A stretch of DNA of 64,000 nucleotides from Chryseobacterium artocarpi (GTDB lineage: Bacteria > Bacteroidota > Bacteroidia > Flavobacteriales > Weeksellaceae), in the NCBI RefSeq assembly GCF_001684975.1, contig NZ_MAYH01000048.1:124001-188000 (forward strand). Direction: 5' to 3'. Positions 1-7,463 of this stretch are shown one piece after another. The notes under the pieces were generated by a model that did not search any database, had not been told where the DNA came from, and saw nothing but the letters and a program-made list of their open reading frames with translations. A program made the translations under genes and the position numbers. Positions within the stretch are counted from its first letter, which is position 1. The number at the start of each line of letters is the position of its first letter.

Positions 1-973
1 AAATGGTAAAAACATTCACCGCCTCACTTCCTGAAGCACTTTTTTGTGAATATTCTACATCAAGATGCGTGGTTGCTTTAATAGGAGCAATCTGTAATGC
101 AGGTGTTTTATAGATGGAATCATTATGATTATAAGCTGTTTTTGCCAGATCACCTACGTGTTTGATCGGCGTAGAACCGGAAGTAAGCTTTTCATGTTTA
201 TTACTATTGTAGCCATAGAATTGTGGCTTGGTATGAACCGCTTTTAGTTCCACTTTTATATCATTGGCGCTGCTTCCATACGTTAATGTAATCGGTTTAT
301 TCTGAGGTGGCAACTTCCCAAAATGAAGAACTTCACCATCATAGAAAAACTGTTCACCATATGCTTCAGCCATTCTTGCAAGATAATTGTAATGGGTTTC
401 ATCATATTGGCTGCTGTAAATAATCTGAGAAAAATTATTAGCATCTACCCTGATATCAAAACGACTTTTATCAATCCCTTGTTTGATAACATCTTCAGCA
501 ATAATACCTACATTAACAGGCTGTGCACCTCCAAAACTTTGAATATGCGGAGCTCCGTCTAATAAGATAGTCGGACTGCTTCCCGTTAATACAATATTTC
601 CAAGGCTCATTTTTTCCTGACTGAATCCTACGCCTGTTATCACTCCTACAAATGTTCTTTCAGGGCTGTTGTCAATATCTTTATAGGAAATGACAGCTGT
701 AAGACGTTTTCCCAGAAACTTATTTGCATCATCCAGAGAATGGGTTTGCCTTTCTCCTAAGGTATCATGAGCTAAAGTCAGGGTAAATTCGTGGTGACGT
801 CGCGTACTTTGCTTAAGCTTGAAATGCTTATAGTATTTAATAATTTTCCCTTCGATAACGAGAGAAAGCTTTACTAATCTGTTAATGCCTATATGGTGAT
901 TTTCTGATACACCATCTGCATTCTGCGTCGGACGAAAGGACGCGGCATTTGATTTTCCAGGTGTGTTTGACAT
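1..973 (-). CDS. vgrG: T6SS spike protein VgrG (3' part beyond window)
   Basis: The reading frame opens at the ATG at 973 and is still open at base 1, so about 324 N-terminal residues are present and the C-terminus is missing. The protein starts MSNTPGKSNAASFRPTQ and runs into a VgrG/phage gp27-like barrel region, with segments such as LTLAHDTLGERQTHSLDD, NFSQIIYSSQYDETHYNYL and AEAYGEQFFYDGEVLHFG, the last typical of the gp27-like part of VgrG. VgrG forms the trimeric spike at the tip of the type VI secretion tube and often carries effectors at its C-terminus, which cannot be seen here. The tube-protein gene lies just upstream on the same strand, separated by a terminator. The Bacteroidota T6SS subtype (T6SSiii) is inferred from the taxon and from the neighbour. 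Confidence 0.85.
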   Translation of the reverse strand, partial: MSNTPGKSNAASFRPTQNADGVSENHHIGINRLVKLSLVIEGKIIKYYKHFKLKQSTRRHHEFTLTLAHDTLGERQTHSLDDANKFLGKRLTAVISYKDIDNSPERTFVGVITGVGFSQEKMSLGNIVLTGSSPTILLDGAPHIQSFGGAQPVNVGIIAEDVIKQGIDKSRFDIRVDANNFSQIIYSSQYDETHYNYLARMAEAYGEQFFYDGEVLHFGKLPPQNKPITLTYGSSANDIKVELKAVHTKPQFYGYNSNKHEKLTSGSTPIKHVGDLAKTAYNHNDSIYKTPALQIAPIKATTHLDVEYSQKSASGSEAVNVFTI

Positions 974-1076
974 ATTTTGCGGTGATTTGTTTTATTTTTT
1001 TCTTAATTTTTCAATGATATGGGATTTTTTTAAACAAAAAGCATTCCCTTTCTTTATAAAATGGCTTTTCAAAAGG

Positions 1077-1108
1077 TAAAAAAAGACCGTCTTATGGGAC
1101 AGTCTTTT
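1077..1108 (-). terminator. Rho-independent terminator after tssD
   Basis: Read on the minus strand, AAGACTGTC and GACGGTCTT form a 9-bp stem (one G-U pair) around a short loop, followed by seven T residues. It lies 20 bases past the tssD stop and before vgrG, so it should end or attenuate tssD transcription ahead of vgrG. Confidence 0.75.
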
Positions 1109-1128
1109 TATTTTTCACTCATGAAGAC

Positions 1129-1533
1129 TTAACTCATTGGCCAAAGTCCTTCATAAGCTGAATTTCCGTAAGTAATCGTTTCAGCGCTGATTACAAAACT
1201 GATCAGCATATTGTTGCTGTCTATTGCATCAAAGTCTACTTCGTGTTGAATTACATATCCGTTTTCCCATTTCAAAGTGATCAGAGTTCCTTCTTCGTGA
1301 GATTTGTTGAAATTAATTTCTCCTGTTGTTGGCTTATATTTGCTGTTCAGTAAGCTTTCTAAAACATCAGATTTTTCTGTTGCTTCGATAGTTACTTTAA
1401 TAAGGGCATTTGACGGATCTGATGCTACTCGTCCTGAAACGTCTGTAGCTCTCGATACACTGTAGTTAAGCTTTAATAACTTCTGACCTTCACCTCCATT
1501 GAATTTTAAGATTCCTCTTGAATTTCCTGCCAT
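1129..1533 (-). CDS. tssD: T6SS tube protein TssD (Hcp-like)
   Basis: This 134-residue protein begins MAGNSRGILKFNGGEGQKLL and has the alternating beta-strand pattern of the Bacteroidota TssD family, the Hcp homologue whose hexamers stack to form the inner tube of the type VI apparatus. Length and the start fit the family. It sits upstream of vgrG on the same strand and ends in a hairpin terminator, which would allow it to be made in far larger amounts than the spike, as expected for a tube subunit. It could be a structural tube gene or one of several tssD paralogues tied to a particular VgrG or effector; the window does not show the rest of the secretion cluster. Confidence 0.85.
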   Translation of the reverse strand: MAGNSRGILKFNGGEGQKLLKLNYSVSRATDVSGRVASDPSNALIKVTIEATEKSDVLESLLNSKYKPTTGEINFNKSHEEGTLITLKWENGYVIQHEVDFDAIDSNNMLISFVISAETITYGNSAYEGLWPMS

Positions 1534-1585
1534 ATTCTTAAATTTTTATCATTAATGATAGTTCCCGTAAATAGGATCTATATAA

Positions 1586-1593
1586 CAAAGATA
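1586..1593 (-). promoter_or_regulatory. Possible -7 box for tssD
   Basis: The minus strand reads TATCTTTG here, matching the Bacteroidota -7 element TAnnTTTG, 53 bases upstream of the tssD start. No good TTTG sits 19 bases further upstream (the sequence there is only T-rich), so this is a weak call. Confidence 0.35.
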
Positions 1594-1726
1594 GACTTCA
1601 GGTTCTAATTTAAAAAGTTTTTTGGCAACAGTTTTAAAAATTGTAGTAGTTCTACGATTCTGGTTCTAGAAGAATTATATTAATTATAAGAAAGAGTCTC
1701 CGTTTTTATAGTTTTAAAAAGTATAA

Positions 1727-2005
1727 TCAGTAATGTTTATAAACATAAGAAATGATGGCTATCACAAGATTAAGTACAATCAATCCCATGATGATTGTAC
1801 TATATTTCCTTTTTTTATCGATAAAACTTAGTATTATGATTAAAAAAAGCAGCAACAAGGTATACACAGCCGGGTACATCTGAAAAACTTCGGAAAATCT
1901 TCCTTGAAACACCAGAACAATAGCACGCTGAGCTCCGCAGCCAAGGCATTCTACACCAAGGAACTTTTTACTGGGACAAGTCAGCATAAAGTCTTCGATA
2001 CTCAT
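1727..2005 (-). CDS. DUF2752 family membrane protein
   Basis: This 92-residue protein has the DUF2752 signature in its first 30 residues: a Cys-Pro pair (TCPSKKFLG) followed by a CLGCGAQRAI motif, then two hydrophobic segments (about residues 43-60 and 66-88). The family consists of small membrane proteins of unknown function with conserved cysteines near the membrane. It starts 30 bases after the stop of the oxidoreductase gene on the same strand and may share its transcript. No function can be assigned. Confidence 0.75.
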   Translation of the reverse strand: MSIEDFMLTCPSKKFLGVECLGCGAQRAIVLVFQGRFSEVFQMYPAVYTLLLLFLIIILSFIDKKRKYSTIIMGLIVLNLVIAIISYVYKHY

Positions 2006-2035
2006 TTCTGTAAGATTATGATATATTGAATTGGG

Positions 2036-3088
2036 TTATGAAGAAATTTTTGCCCTGGTATACTGATGAGGAAAAAAGCAGTCTTCTTTCATTTCAAAAG
2101 AACCCTGAACCGCGATATATGGATTTCTCAGAATTTCTCTTGCTACAAAGATCAGATCGGCTTCTCCTTTTTGTAAAATTTCTTCTGCCTGTTCTGTTTG
2201 GGTAATTAAACCTACAGCTCCGGTTTTCACATCAGCTTCGCGCTTAATCTGTTCAGAAAAAGGAACCTGATAACCGTTAAAAACAGAGATTTTTGCGCCA
2301 TGAATATTCCCACCGCTTGATACATCTACAAGATCAACAGAGTGTTCTTTTAACACTTTTACCAAGGCAACACTATCCTGAATATCCCAACCATTTTCTG
2401 CATATTCAGTGCCTGAAATCCGTACAAAAAGGGCTGTATTTTCATTTAATACTTCGTTTACGGCATCTACAATTTCAATAAGGAAACGGATTCTGTTTTC
2501 AAAGCTCCCTCCATATTCATCTGTTCTTATATTGGAAAGTGGTGACAGAAACTGATGAATAAGATATCCATGAGCTCCATGAATTTCGATGACATCAAAC
2601 CCGGCTTTTACAGCTCTTTGGGTTGCTTTTTTGAAATTTTGCACAAGTGCTTTTATCTCATCTGTGCTCAATGCATGTGGAATTCTTTCTGTGGGATGAT
2701 AAGGAATGGAACTTGGTGCCACTGTTTCCCAACCTTCTTCAATAGAAATCTGTTGATTATTCCATGTGGAACCTTTTCGCCCTGCATGAGCCAATTGAAT
2801 CCCAATTTTACTGTCTGAATGCTGATGAACAAATTCTACAATTCTCTGTAGTTTTTCTGCCTGTTCATCATTCCAGATTCCCATACAATGGTTGGTAATT
2901 CTTCCTCTCGGCTCTACTCCGGTTGCTTCCACAACAAGTAAACCTGTTCCACCTTGCGCTCTGCTTCCATAATGTACGAGATGAAAGTCATTTGCCAATC
3001 CGTTTTCACATGAATACATACACATGGGAGACATTACCCAACGGTTTTTTAGTTCTACGTTCCTGAATTGTATTGGGGTATATAGCAT
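2036..3088 (-). CDS. namA: NADH:flavin oxidoreductase, old yellow enzyme (YqjM/NamA type)
   Basis: This 350-residue protein is full length for an FMN-dependent ene-reductase of the YqjM class. Visible family features are the N-terminal PIQFRNVELKNRWVMSPMCMY with the active-site Cys characteristic of YqjM-type enzymes, the HYGSRAQGGTGLLVVEATGV strand, the HAGRK motif, GFDVIEIHGAHGYLIHQFLS with the His-Gly-Ala-His substrate-binding pair, and the C-terminal VAREILRNP FMN-phosphate motif. It should reduce activated C=C bonds (enones, maleimides, quinones) with NAD(P)H in the cytosol. The physiological substrate is unknown; members of this family commonly act in detoxification of electrophiles. 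DUF2752 follows on the same strand. Confidence 0.9.
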   Translation of the reverse strand: MLYTPIQFRNVELKNRWVMSPMCMYSCENGLANDFHLVHYGSRAQGGTGLLVVEATGVEPRGRITNHCMGIWNDEQAEKLQRIVEFVHQHSDSKIGIQLAHAGRKGSTWNNQQISIEEGWETVAPSSIPYHPTERIPHALSTDEIKALVQNFKKATQRAVKAGFDVIEIHGAHGYLIHQFLSPLSNIRTDEYGGSFENRIRFLIEIVDAVNEVLNENTALFVRISGTEYAENGWDIQDSVALVKVLKEHSVDLVDVSSGGNIHGAKISVFNGYQVPFSEQIKREADVKTGAVGLITQTEQAEEILQKGEADLIFVAREILRNPYIAVQGSFEMKEDCFFPHQYTRAKISS

Positions 3089-3190
3089 TTTAATCTTTTA
3101 AAAAAGTTGAACTTTATCATGAGGAGAATAAAATATTGCCCACTTCATTAAAAAGAACTAATTTTACCCCCCTTTTTTAGTCTACAATAT

Positions 3191-3673
3191 ATGAAAAAAG
3201 ATATACAGATCAGTTACGAATATTTTAAAAATAGCAGCGAGCTGAGCGATATAGAAAAAAAATTATTCGAAAGAGCGAAAGAGGCACGCGAAAACGCTTA
3301 CGCACCCTACTCTCAGTTTTTTGTAGGATGTGCTGTACTCTTGGAAAATGGAGAAATATACTCTGGAAACAATCAGGAAAATGCAGCCTTTCCATCAGGA
3401 CTTTGTGCTGAGAGAACGACTCTTTTCTGGGTAGCGGCTAACTTTCCAAATATGAAGGTAAAAAAGATCTTCGTAGTGGGTGGTCCTAAGGAGTTTCATG
3501 AGAAAAACCCTCCGATTCCACCTTGTGGTGCCTGCCGTCAAAGCTTAATTGAGTATGAAACGAAACAAAACGAGGACATTGATCTTTATTTCTCAAGCAT
3601 GAATGAGGAAGTTGTGAAAGTACATGCAGTGAAAGACTTGCTACCTTTCTATTTCGACTCAACATTTTTATAG
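3191..3673 (+). CDS. cdd: Cytidine deaminase
   Basis: This 160-residue protein carries the full zinc-deaminase signature: CAERTTLFW (zinc Cys and catalytic Glu) and PCGACRQ (the other two zinc cysteines), giving the homotetrameric-type Cdd ligand set of three Cys. The APYSQFFVGCAVL and NQENAAFPSGLCAER segments are typical of cytidine deaminase. It converts cytidine and deoxycytidine to uridine forms for pyrimidine salvage. It is transcribed away from the oxidoreductase gene; the two starts are about 100 bases apart. A hairpin terminator lies about 110 bases downstream. Confidence 0.93.
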   Translation: MKKDIQISYEYFKNSSELSDIEKKLFERAKEARENAYAPYSQFFVGCAVLLENGEIYSGNNQENAAFPSGLCAERTTLFWVAANFPNMKVKKIFVVGGPKEFHEKNPPIPPCGACRQSLIEYETKQNEDIDLYFSSMNEEVVKVHAVKDLLPFYFDSTFL

Positions 3674-3780
3674 GGAGATAAAACTATAAATCGTAAAAGG
3701 CGAGTGGTAGCCTGATTAAATATTCAATTCTCGTTGTGGTATTTAAACTAATATGGACTTACACGATGATTTCATCATTA

Positions 3781-3807
3781 AACCAACAGGATTCTGTTGG
3801 TTTTTTT
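3781..3807 (+). terminator. Rho-independent terminator after cdd
   Basis: AACCAACAG and CTGTTGGTT form a 9-bp stem around a 3-base loop and are followed by seven T residues, on the strand of cdd. Confidence 0.8.
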
Positions 3808-3840
3808 GATTACAATATCATAACTTCTTTCGCATGATAC

Positions 3841-3987
3841 AACCTCCTTTTTGCCACGAAAGCACATTTTTTTTCTTATCTCTTGGATTTTTTAAAGTAA
3901 TATATTGATCAAAATGCAGAAAAATTTTTACCCTAAACTTAGGCGTTTATATAATTTATTCGTGCATCCGTGGCAAAAAAAGAGGTT
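3841..3987. repeat. MITE-like palindromic element, about 147 bp
   Basis: Long terminal inverted arms enclose about 100 bases of AT-rich sequence. The left arm contains TTGCCACGAAAGCAC and the right arm GTGCATCCGTGGCAA (13 of 15 complementary), and the match continues outward through a T-run to AACCTC/GAGGTT. It has no coding capacity. Its inner ACTTAGGCG resembles ACTTAAGCG inside the element at 40427-40571, suggesting one family. Non-autonomous, Flavobacteriia-type interspersed repeat by inference. With the terminators it accounts for the whole gap between cdd and the barstar gene. Confidence 0.6.
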
Positions 3988-4013
3988 ATTTTATCTCTAA
4001 AACAACCTCTTGT
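3974..4013 (-). terminator. Rho-independent terminator after the barnase/barstar pair
   Basis: On the minus strand AAGAGGTT and AACCTCTT pair, extended by an inner TTTT/AAAA pairing, and are followed by seven T residues. It lies 21 bases after the barstar stop and overlaps the arm of the palindromic element. Confidence 0.65.
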
Positions 4014-4033
4014 ATTTTTATTTCAATTACCTA

Positions 4034-4342
4034 TTAATCTTCAGTTTCATCTTCGTCTTCATCGTCTTCATACTGCTCAAGATAGTAGCTGAACGTGAAA
4101 TCTTCAACTTCCTCTTCCGCATCTTCCAGCGTAGTCAGAAGATCTTCAAAAATTTCTAACTGATCTACAGTCATGTTAACGAACTCAAGGTGAAATGGCA
4201 TTTCCAAATCTCCGGTAATGGTATCAAAAAGCGCATCAAGATTATCTCCAAAATGCTCTGGAAGCTGAACTTTTTCCTTTAACTGAGCATAAAAATCCTC
4301 GTAATCGCCTATGTCTGTAAAATCTATATATACTGTCTTCAT
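4034..4342 (-). CDS. Barstar-family ribonuclease inhibitor
   Basis: This 102-residue acidic protein belongs to the barstar fold family: an N-terminal beta strand (KTVYIDFTDIGDYEDFYAQL), the hallmark FGDNLDALFDTITGDL helix region that in barstar packs into the barnase active site, and the LEIFEDLLTTLEDA helix. The C-terminus is a run of Asp/Glu not usual in the family. It should bind and block the secreted or membrane-anchored ribonuclease encoded immediately upstream on the same strand. The order, toxin first and inhibitor second with a 120-base gap, suggests a shared transcript, although a separate promoter for the inhibitor is possible. Confidence 0.85.
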   Translation of the reverse strand: MKTVYIDFTDIGDYEDFYAQLKEKVQLPEHFGDNLDALFDTITGDLEMPFHLEFVNMTVDQLEIFEDLLTTLEDAEEEVEDFTFSYYLEQYEDDEDEDETED

Positions 4343-4462
4343 ATTGTTAAACTAAATTTCTAATTTTCACACAAATCAAATAGATGAAAAATATTTTTCA
4401 AAGGTAATACTTATCCTTATTCTAAAGCAAATTTATATAGATCATTGCCTCATCGCGATGGC

Positions 4463-4981
4463 TTACTGTTTTTCAAAGCTTTTGTAATGGTTTTTTGTGA
4501 GATAAACATCCCCATTTTTAGTATAAATAATACGGTCTGCATTTCTTCCACCACATTGGTAATTTACATCTGCTTCGAAATATTTATCTCCATCAGGTAA
4601 TCTTCCTTCTCTGTTTCCGAACTTATCTCCTCCAATTGCTTTTCCGGGAAGTACATCACACAGATTCCCCTGCGAAGGATTCCAGCCTTGTTTTCTTGCT
4701 TCTCCTTTTGTGATATAATAATCGGGTAATCTATGGTTTTGTTTTACATAACTGATTACCGTTTTTTCTTCTGTAAGTTGATCAATAGAAGCCTGAACTG
4801 AGGAACTTTTTCCACTATTATATTCATCCAGAGAAGAACTTCCATAGCTTACAGTTTCCGTTTTGGAAGAGCCTGAATGATCTTTTTTATCTTCAATAAA
4901 ATTTTTATAGACATACATCACAGACATTCCGAAAAGAAGTCCGAGGCACATGAAAAGCACTGCTCTTATTTTACTGTTCAT
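4463..4981 (-). CDS. Barnase-type ribonuclease with N-terminal membrane anchor
   Basis: The last 85 or so residues of this 172-residue protein are a recognisable barnase domain: YITKGEARKQGWNPSQGNL, GKAIGGDKFGNREGRLP, FEADVNY, GRNADRIIYTKNGDVYLT and KNHYKSF. All barnase active-site positions appear present: Lys in ITK, Arg in NREGRLP, the general-base Glu in FEAD, Arg in NADRI and the general-acid His in KNHY. The N-terminus has a hydrophobic anchor or uncleaved signal (residues about 6-24) followed by a Ser-rich linker, so the enzyme should be exported or face the periplasm. A barstar-like gene follows. It may be a scavenging extracellular RNase or a competition toxin; catalysis is inferred from residue conservation. 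Confidence 0.85.
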   Translation of the reverse strand: MNSKIRAVLFMCLGLLFGMSVMYVYKNFIEDKKDHSGSSKTETVSYGSSSLDEYNSGKSSSVQASIDQLTEEKTVISYVKQNHRLPDYYITKGEARKQGWNPSQGNLCDVLPGKAIGGDKFGNREGRLPDGDKYFEADVNYQCGGRNADRIIYTKNGDVYLTKNHYKSFEKQ

Positions 4982-5047
4982 AGCAATAGGTTTATTAATG
5001 TAACAGCCATTGGTAAACTTCTACATTGTTATATTATTACATTTAAT

Positions 5048-5842
5048 TTATGATTCTCTCCACTCTTCAGGAATATCACAGATTGGAATAGGTTCCATTT
5101 TATGTTTTGCCGCTTTATGCATTCTGTCGAAGATTAAGAATACTTCTTTATCTCGTCCTTCGTAGTCATCGGCATTTTTGGTTCCATATTCTTTTTGAAT
5201 TTTCTCTAATTCCGGGTAAGTTGCTCCGATCTGCTGTTCATCTGTTCTGTCCACATCCCAAAGTCCATCCGTCGGGATCGCTTCCTGAATACTTTTAATA
5301 AGATTTAAGCCTTTTGCCAAAGTATAAACCTCTGTTTTATAAAGATCAGCAATTGGAGAAACATCTACTCCACCATCACCATACTTTGTATAGAAACCGA
5401 TACCGAAATCTTCTACTTTATTTCCGGTTCCGCATACGAGAAGTCCGTTCAACTGTCCATAATAATAAAGAGTCAACATTCTCAAACGGGATCTGGTATT
5501 GGCAAATGCCAGTTTTTCGTTAGGATAAAGCTCTTCATTTACATCAAAAGTTTTATAGAGTTCTTCAAAAGCAGGCGTCAGATCTACAGACATCGTCTCA
5601 ACATTTGGAAACCTTGATTTCAGGTCTTCCATATGATCTTTTGCACGGTCTACCTGATCTGCTTTCTGGCGAATCGGCATTTCGATCAATAATGTTTTCA
5701 ATCCTGTCATAGCTGCCAATGTAGAAACCACTCCGGAATCTACACCTCCTGAAACTCCTAATACATATCCGTTCACTCTGGCTTTGGTTGCGTAATCTTT
5801 TAGCCATTCCACGATATGATCTATCACTTTTTGTGTCTGCAT
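5048..5842 (-). CDS. nadE: Ammonia-dependent NAD+ synthase
   Basis: This 264-residue protein has the N-type ATP pyrophosphatase P-loop GVSGGVDSGVVST near residue 29 and the family segments NTRSRLRMLTLYYYGQ, LVCGTGNKVEDFGIGFYTKYGDGG and VSPIADLYKTEVYTLAK. It joins ammonia to nicotinic acid adenine dinucleotide, the last step of NAD+ synthesis. There is no nitrilase (glutaminase) domain, so it is the short, ammonia-using form. It is followed on the other side by gldB-gldC after several acetyltransferase genes; nadE near gldB is an arrangement I recall from other Flavobacteriia. Confidence 0.93.
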   Translation of the reverse strand: MQTQKVIDHIVEWLKDYATKARVNGYVLGVSGGVDSGVVSTLAAMTGLKTLLIEMPIRQKADQVDRAKDHMEDLKSRFPNVETMSVDLTPAFEELYKTFDVNEELYPNEKLAFANTRSRLRMLTLYYYGQLNGLLVCGTGNKVEDFGIGFYTKYGDGGVDVSPIADLYKTEVYTLAKGLNLIKSIQEAIPTDGLWDVDRTDEQQIGATYPELEKIQKEYGTKNADDYEGRDKEVFLIFDRMHKAAKHKMEPIPICDIPEEWRES

Positions 5843-5854
5843 CGTTTATATTTT

Positions 5855-6388
5855 TTAGTCTATTCCAAATTCTTTAGGGTATTTTACTACCCCTTTTCTA
5901 TTTTTTAACCCGTCCATTACAAGTTCAACTGCCATTCCATTCTCTTCCGGAATATCAAACGGAAATGAAATTCCAAAATTACTTGTTTTTTCGTAACCAA
6001 ACTTTGGATAATACTTTTCATGCCCAATCAGGATCACAGATTGATATCCTAGTTCTCTGGCAATGCGATGTCCTTCATGGATAAGTTGTCCGCCAATTCC
6101 CTGATTCTGAAATTCAGGCTTTACGGAAACTGGCGCTAAAGCTAAAGATTCAAAAGATTCTGAATCATTTACAATTTGAAGTTTTGTAAACAAAATATGA
6201 CCTGCAATGTTACCGTTTTCATCTTCAGCAACCAATGAAAGTTCAGGAATAAAAGCTTCAGAATTTCTTAATTTCTCAACAAGAAAATGTTCCTGGTGAT
6301 CACTATGCTCCATTTCTCTGAAGGCTTCTTCTGTCAATTGGAAAACCTGTTGATAATCCTTTTCTTCTTCTTTTCGTATTTTAATCAT
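5855..6388 (-). CDS. GNAT N-acetyltransferase (YhbS-like)
   Basis: A 177-residue single-domain GNAT protein. It begins MIKIRKEEEKDYQQVFQLTEEAF and shows the acetyl-CoA binding loop VKPEFQNQGIGGQLIHEG, followed by LGYQSVILIGHEKYYPKFGYE, a run typical of the YhbS subgroup. The substrate is unknown. The gene is packed with nadE (12 bases apart) and two further acetyltransferases on the same strand. Confidence 0.85.
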   Translation of the reverse strand: MIKIRKEEEKDYQQVFQLTEEAFREMEHSDHQEHFLVEKLRNSEAFIPELSLVAEDENGNIAGHILFTKLQIVNDSESFESLALAPVSVKPEFQNQGIGGQLIHEGHRIARELGYQSVILIGHEKYYPKFGYEKTSNFGISFPFDIPEENGMAVELVMDGLKNRKGVVKYPKEFGID

Positions 6389-6398
6389 TGTATTATAA

Positions 6399-6920
6399 TC
6401 AGTTGTATTTATCTTTTTTTAATTCATACCAGCAACATTTCACTTCAGCATCCTCAAATTCTCCTGTATTTTCAAAACCTATTTTAGTTAAAATATAATG
6501 GGAACCTTTATTTCCGGCATCAGCAAAAGCATAAATAGTTTCAGCATTTAATTCATTAAAACCATATTTCAATGTAGCATTTGCAGCTTCCCATGCATAT
6601 CCTTTTCCCCAAAACTCCGGAATAAATCTATATCCTAAATCCAAAGTTTCTACATATCCGTTTATAGGTTCTTTTAATAATTTTAACCCGCACCATCCTA
6701 TCAGTAATCCGCTTTCTTTTTCTATTACTGCCCATCTTCCTGTACCGTTTTCTTCATATTGTTTCTGAATCATTTTAATAATTTCTTTTGATTCTTCCAC
6801 GGTTTTTACGGGATTCCCAAGATATTTCATCACTTCAGGATCAGAATCCATAAGGAACATGCGTTCGGCATCCATATCTTCAAGCTTTCTTAAAATCAGC
6901 CTTTCTGTTTCGAGTATCAT
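6399..6920 (-). CDS. GNAT N-acetyltransferase, RimJ/RimL-like (copy 2)
   Basis: This 173-residue protein starts MILETERLILRKLEDMDAER, the usual opening of RimJ/RimL-type acetyltransferases, and contains LGYRFIPEFWGKGYAWEAA as the acetyl-CoA loop region. It is clearly a tandem duplicate of the next gene upstream: the first 30 residues are nearly the same and the similarity extends over the full length. Its start overlaps the stop of that gene by 4 bases, so the two are translationally coupled. Substrate unknown. Confidence 0.87.
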   Translation of the reverse strand: MILETERLILRKLEDMDAERMFLMDSDPEVMKYLGNPVKTVEESKEIIKMIQKQYEENGTGRWAVIEKESGLLIGWCGLKLLKEPINGYVETLDLGYRFIPEFWGKGYAWEAANATLKYGFNELNAETIYAFADAGNKGSHYILTKIGFENTGEFEDAEVKCCWYELKKDKYN

Positions 6921-7450
6921 ACCTTTTTTATTTTTTCTCTTTTTTTTAATTCATACCAAAAGCAAATACCATCCGGTTCTTCAAATTCACTGGTTTTTTC
7001 AAAGCCCAACTTTCTTAAAATATAGTTGGAAACGTCATGTTCGGAGTGAGCATAAGCATAAATAACGTCTGCGTTCAATTCATTAAATCCATAAGACAGA
7101 GAAGCAATTCCAGCTTCCATTGCATATCCTTTTCCCCAAGATTCTGGCAAAAAACGATACCCTAGCTCCAAAACATTCTGATGACCATTCGTCTCTTGAG
7201 TTAATAATTTTAACCCGCTCCAACCAATCAACAATCCGCTATCTTTTTCAATAACCGCTAACCTTCCTACTCCGTTTTCGTCATATTGCTTTTGGATCAT
7301 CCTGATAAGCTGCCTGGATTCTTCAATGTCTGTTGACACCGGTACTCCGATATATTTCATCACTTCTGGATCAGAATCCATGAGAAAAATACGTTCAGCA
7401 TCAGCTTCTTCAAGCTTTCTTAAAATAAGTCTTTCAGTTTCGAGTATCAT
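6917..7450 (-). CDS. GNAT N-acetyltransferase, RimJ/RimL-like (copy 1)
   Basis: I place the start at the ATG at 7450, which gives MILETERLILRKLEEADAER, aligned exactly with the paralogue downstream. A longer frame to 7492 exists but would add 14 unrelated residues and overlap the next gene. The acetyl-CoA loop is LGYRFLPESWGKGYAMEA. At about 177 residues it is normal length for the family. Together with its duplicate it forms a coupled pair; no substrate can be named. Confidence 0.86.
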   Translation of the reverse strand: MILETERLILRKLEEADAERIFLMDSDPEVMKYIGVPVSTDIEESRQLIRMIQKQYDENGVGRLAVIEKDSGLLIGWSGLKLLTQETNGHQNVLELGYRFLPESWGKGYAMEAGIASLSYGFNELNADVIYAYAHSEHDVSNYILRKLGFEKTSEFEEPDGICFWYELKKREKIKKV

Positions 7451-7463
7451 GGTATTATTAGTT

